Source: a virus
Virus record (IMG/VR): IMGVR_UViG_3300017706_002651
Span: 1 to 34,836 of that record
Strand: one strand, 5' to 3'
Length of the DNA stretch: 34,836 nucleotides
Shown here: positions 32,319 to 34,836 of the stretch, piece by piece
How the letters are laid out: each line of letters begins with the position of its first letter
Numbering within the stretch: the stretch's first letter is position 1
Program-made: the position numbers and the translations under genes
Notes under the pieces: model-generated
Told to the model about the DNA's origin: nothing
The model's database searches: none
The model's input: only the letters and a program-made list of their open reading frames with translations

Positions 32319-34229
32319 TTAGATTACATTCATATCCAAGCAAGTTACTGTTCCGTAGAAGTCACCACGAACCATTTTCTTACCGTAACGAGTCATCACA
32401 CCTTTTCTTGGTGTAAAGTCTTCTGGTTGGAAAATAGTAGGAGTAACGATTAACGGTACGTAAGGAGCGTAAACATAACCTGTTTCCAAGTATGAACCAC
32501 CTTTATAACCTACAAGCAACTTGTTGCGTGGGAAGTATGGGTCCTTATAGACAGTAAATCTGTTAGAAAGAGAACCAACTGACTGAGCGCCTAGCTGGAA
32601 TGGAGCACCAACTTGACCTTGACTATCAAGCTTCATAGAAGGCTTGTACATTACAGATGCCTCGAAGATTGTAGAAACTTCAGGTGAAGTAACAATAAAG
32701 TTAGCAGAGCCACGCAAAGTCTTTCTGTGGATTTCATTACCAACATCAATAATGGTTTCAACCAAAGTCTCATACCATTCACGAACTGTACCAGTAAATG
32801 CTGGACCAGCTTGAAGTGTATTTCCTCTTTCTACTGTAGCACCAGTACGTTTGTTAACAAATTTACCAGGTGAACGTGACCAAAAGAAGTTAGCACCGCG
32901 AGCTTGAGTAACCAAGTCATTCAAGATTTCACGATCAATTTCTAATGCGATCTGCTCAGAAAGAATTTGAGTCAATTCAACTTCAGCATCCATTGAGTGA
33001 TAAGCATTAAGATCTTGTGCCAATTCTGGAGACCAACGAGCTCTTAACTTACGTGTGTCGGCTGTAACGGAGATCGCCTCAACCTTGATGTCGATTTCTG
33101 GAATTACAGGTGTAGGAGCACCTACGCCGCCGGATCCAGTTCCCATGTCAGATTCAAATACCGGAATTGTCAAAGCAGTTCCATCAGCATCGGTTGATAA
33201 ATTTGCTGATTGTGCGTAAGAGAATGAGATATCGTTTCCAGTACCTTGAACTGTGTCAATGTTAAGTGTTGTTCTACAAACAGTTAAAACAACTGCTCCA
33301 GTATCACTTGCCTTAATAAAAGGGTTGGGTGTAAAGACACCAGTTGCAAGGGTTCCTAACTGATTAAGACGTCTAACGTTTTTAATTCCCGTACCACCCT
33401 GTACTGAACCGTCTACATCCAAAAGTGGTGTAGAGTCCAAAAGAGCATGCGATGAACCTGTAACAGCAAAATCTTTAACAAGTGTCAAATCAGCATTTGA
33501 TGTTCCCGCCAAAGGAATCGCAATAAACTGATAAGTTGCTACACCATCTTCGATTCTTTGTAAGATTTGCGGGTCAAACCCCATAAATCTAGCATCGGAA
33601 CCTGAAGCAGCTATAAGATTTGAATCAACTAAAGTATTTGCAGTAGCTGATACGTTAAAAGACCCACCACCAGCTGCAACCAAAGCAACCTTTTCATCTC
33701 CTTGGTGTGTTCTAGAGAATCCAGAGCCAGCAAGATCATATTGACCGCCAACAGCAAGTGAACCACTTCGTACACCTTTACCAGTAGGTGAATTATAGAT
33801 TGATTGACCTGCAGTGTAGGTTGAACCTACAGCTGAGTCTGTTGTTCCAGCTCCGCCGCCGCCTACACTTGAACCGTATGTATAGTCTAAGTAGAAAAGA
33901 AGACCAGATGGTAATGACATAGGTTGTACGGAAACCAAATCATTTGCAACCAATCCACCAAATACACGACGTACAATTGGGAAAGCAATATTGGTAAATC
34001 CACGAAGATCGCCTGAAGCACTTCCGCCACCAGCACCTAAAGTATTAGCTTCTCTAAGAACTTGAGCAGCTTGATTTTCTAAAAGACGTGACATGTTTTC
34101 ACGTTTTGTCCCTTCCAGTCCTCTAAGAAGACCAGTACGAGCCCATTTTTCTTGTAAACGTCGACCTTCAGCACCTACGTGACGATCACGTATACCTTCA
34201 GTCAACTGATTTAATGTAAAATTTGACAT
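32319..34229 (-). CDS. 23: Major capsid protein, gp23-like
   Basis: A 636-residue capsid protein. Seen: FTNIAFPIVRRVFGGLVAND and VSVQPMSLPSGLLFYLDY (78-116), the classic gp23 entry; then a Gly/Ser/Thr-rich insert (about 118-370); then ARWSPELAQDLNAYHSMDAE, QIALEIDREILNDLVTQARG, IVTSPEVSTIFEASVMYKPS and PLIVTPTIFQPEDFTPRKGV, the HK97-fold P and A domain motifs of T4-like capsids. Residues 58-61 read LRE-A, matching the (L/I)xE cut site of T4-type prohead proteases, so about 60 N-terminal residues would be removed; the cut is inferred. T4 gp23 is 521 residues, the excess is in the insert domain. It follows the scaffold gene and is closed by a strong terminator. Confidence 0.96.
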   Translation of the reverse strand: MSNFTLNQLTEGIRDRHVGAEGRRLQEKWARTGLLRGLEGTKRENMSRLLENQAAQVLREANTLGAGGGSASGDLRGFTNIAFPIVRRVFGGLVANDLVSVQPMSLPSGLLFYLDYTYGSSVGGGGAGTTDSAVGSTYTAGQSIYNSPTGKGVRSGSLAVGGQYDLAGSGFSRTHQGDEKVALVAAGGGSFNVSATANTLVDSNLIAASGSDARFMGFDPQILQRIEDGVATYQFIAIPLAGTSNADLTLVKDFAVTGSSHALLDSTPLLDVDGSVQGGTGIKNVRRLNQLGTLATGVFTPNPFIKASDTGAVVLTVCRTTLNIDTVQGTGNDISFSYAQSANLSTDADGTALTIPVFESDMGTGSGGVGAPTPVIPEIDIKVEAISVTADTRKLRARWSPELAQDLNAYHSMDAEVELTQILSEQIALEIDREILNDLVTQARGANFFWSRSPGKFVNKRTGATVERGNTLQAGPAFTGTVREWYETLVETIIDVGNEIHRKTLRGSANFIVTSPEVSTIFEASVMYKPSMKLDSQGQVGAPFQLGAQSVGSLSNRFTVYKDPYFPRNKLLVGYKGGSYLETGYVYAPYVPLIVTPTIFQPEDFTPRKGVMTRYGKKMVRGDFYGTVTCLDMNVI

Positions 34230-34260
34230 TTTTCCTCCGAATATATTATATTATGTCAGC

Positions 34261-34836
34261 TTATTTCAAACCTGCGAGTCTTGCCCAACGATCAACTTGA
34301 CCAGAAGCAGATGATTCAGTAATCAATGTTCCGCCCGATCTTGTTGGTCTTGAAGAAGAGCCTGCAAGTTTTCTAATTTTTGTTTCATTGAGTGTGTCAG
34401 TCTTTCTAGAAACTGACTCAGAAAGTGTTTTATACACTAGCTTGACTTCTCGCAAGCTTTCTGCATTATCAATAGATTCGATGATAGTCTTTTTTTGAGA
34501 AGCACCCAAACCTTTTGTTTGTAAAAGCTTATTTACGTAAAGTAGTTTTGCATTAAACAGATTCATCTCGTTTAGCTGATCACGAAGGTTTTCAACAGCA
34601 CCTCTGTATTCATCCAGCTTTTCTCTGAGTAAGTGATTTTGACGCTTCTCTTGGAGAATTTTTTTCTGGTAGCTAGACTCGTTAAGTGTTCTCGTCTCAT
34701 TGTTGTTACCAGCAGATCTATTTTTTCTTAATCGTTTTAGTTCGAGTTCAAGAAGACCTTCATTAATTTCATATGATTCTTCAGCCTTTTCTTTCTCTTC
34801 ACCTTTTTCAGCGCCTAAGTCAAAGTCAGGAAGGTC
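34261..34836 (-). CDS. 22: Prohead scaffold protein, gp22-like, C-terminal 191 residues (cut by window edge)
   Basis: The reading frame is open from the window edge to a stop at 34261. An internal ATG at 34566 is not the true start, because the frame continues upstream in the same protein-like style. Seen: acidic-charged GAEKGEEKEKAEESYEINEG, then a coiled coil (LLELELKRLRKNR to KLDEYRGAVENLRDQLNEMN), helices NKLLQTKGLGASQKKTIIES, and a C-terminal tail QVDRWARLAGLK. A helical, charged protein just before the major capsid gene is the position and character of T4 gp22, the core scaffold degraded during head maturation. The RWxxLAG tail is one I associate with T4-like scaffolds. The N-terminal part and the protease gene should lie beyond the right edge. 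Confidence 0.85.
   Translation of the reverse strand, partial: DLPDFDLGAEKGEEKEKAEESYEINEGLLELELKRLRKNRSAGNNNETRTLNESSYQKKILQEKRQNHLLREKLDEYRGAVENLRDQLNEMNLFNAKLLYVNKLLQTKGLGASQKKTIIESIDNAESLREVKLVYKTLSESVSRKTDTLNETKIRKLAGSSSRPTRSGGTLITESSASGQVDRWARLAGLK

Noticed and set aside
34261-34566. Separate 101-residue gene starting at 34566
   Set aside because: The frame continues upstream without a stop and in the same helical style to the window edge, so this ATG is internal to the scaffold gene.
1-34836. CRISPR arrays, insertion sequences, homing endonucleases or inteins
   Set aside because: No regularly spaced repeats, no transposase or HNH/GIY-YIG motifs, and no interruption of the conserved genes were seen.

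Overview
This 34.8 kb window is one contiguous piece of an AT-rich genome of a tailed, contractile-tail phage of the T4-like type. The evidence is a recognisable T4-style morphogenesis set (gp22-like scaffold, gp23-like capsid, neck gp13/gp14-like, gp15-like tail completion, gp18-like sheath, gp19-like tube, gp26-like zinc-ribbon protein, tape measure, baseplate proteins) joined directly to a replication block (gp32-like SSB, RecA/UvsX, 5' nuclease, DnaB-type helicase, ribonucleotide reductase). Nothing identifies the host by name. Two proteins with apparent signal peptides and cysteine patterns that suit disulfides point to a bacterium with a periplasm-like compartment. The separate, exonuclease-less family A polymerase and the class II reductase set it apart from coliphage T4.

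Layout: all but two genes are on the minus strand, so transcription runs from high to low coordinates. From the right edge: scaffold (partial), major capsid protein, strong terminator, a 157-base gap full of inverted repeats, two small or secreted-type genes, a two-gene plus-strand island (30382-31283) holding an HExxH protein, a coiled-coil protein, a structured leader, a beta-rich probable structural protein, and an exported metzincin-type protease. Then come the neck and tail genes (28855 to 17483), including two tandem diverged sheath genes, the tube gene, and a gp26-like gene whose end runs through eight T residues into an overlapping +1/-2 frame. This looks like a programmed-frameshift tail-assembly chaperone pair just before the tape measure. 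Baseplate genes follow (15410 to 8403), three of them linked by ATGA overlaps or tight spacing.

The left third (8351 to 1) is replication: compact DNA polymerase, an unknown Cys-cluster protein, SSB with its own terminator, then a recA / 5' nuclease / helicase / nrdJ operon. The reductase is cut by the left edge.

Regulation: five minus-strand gaps share a promoter of one design, (T/G)TGTAA, exactly 17 bases, then TATAAT or a close variant, in front of SSB, recA, polymerase, the metzincin and the coiled-coil gene. Gaps ahead of neck, sheath and tube genes lack it and instead share an ATACTTAT(A/C) element, which may be the late signal. No gap exceeds 300 bases, and I see no tRNA, rRNA, CRISPR array or insertion sequence.
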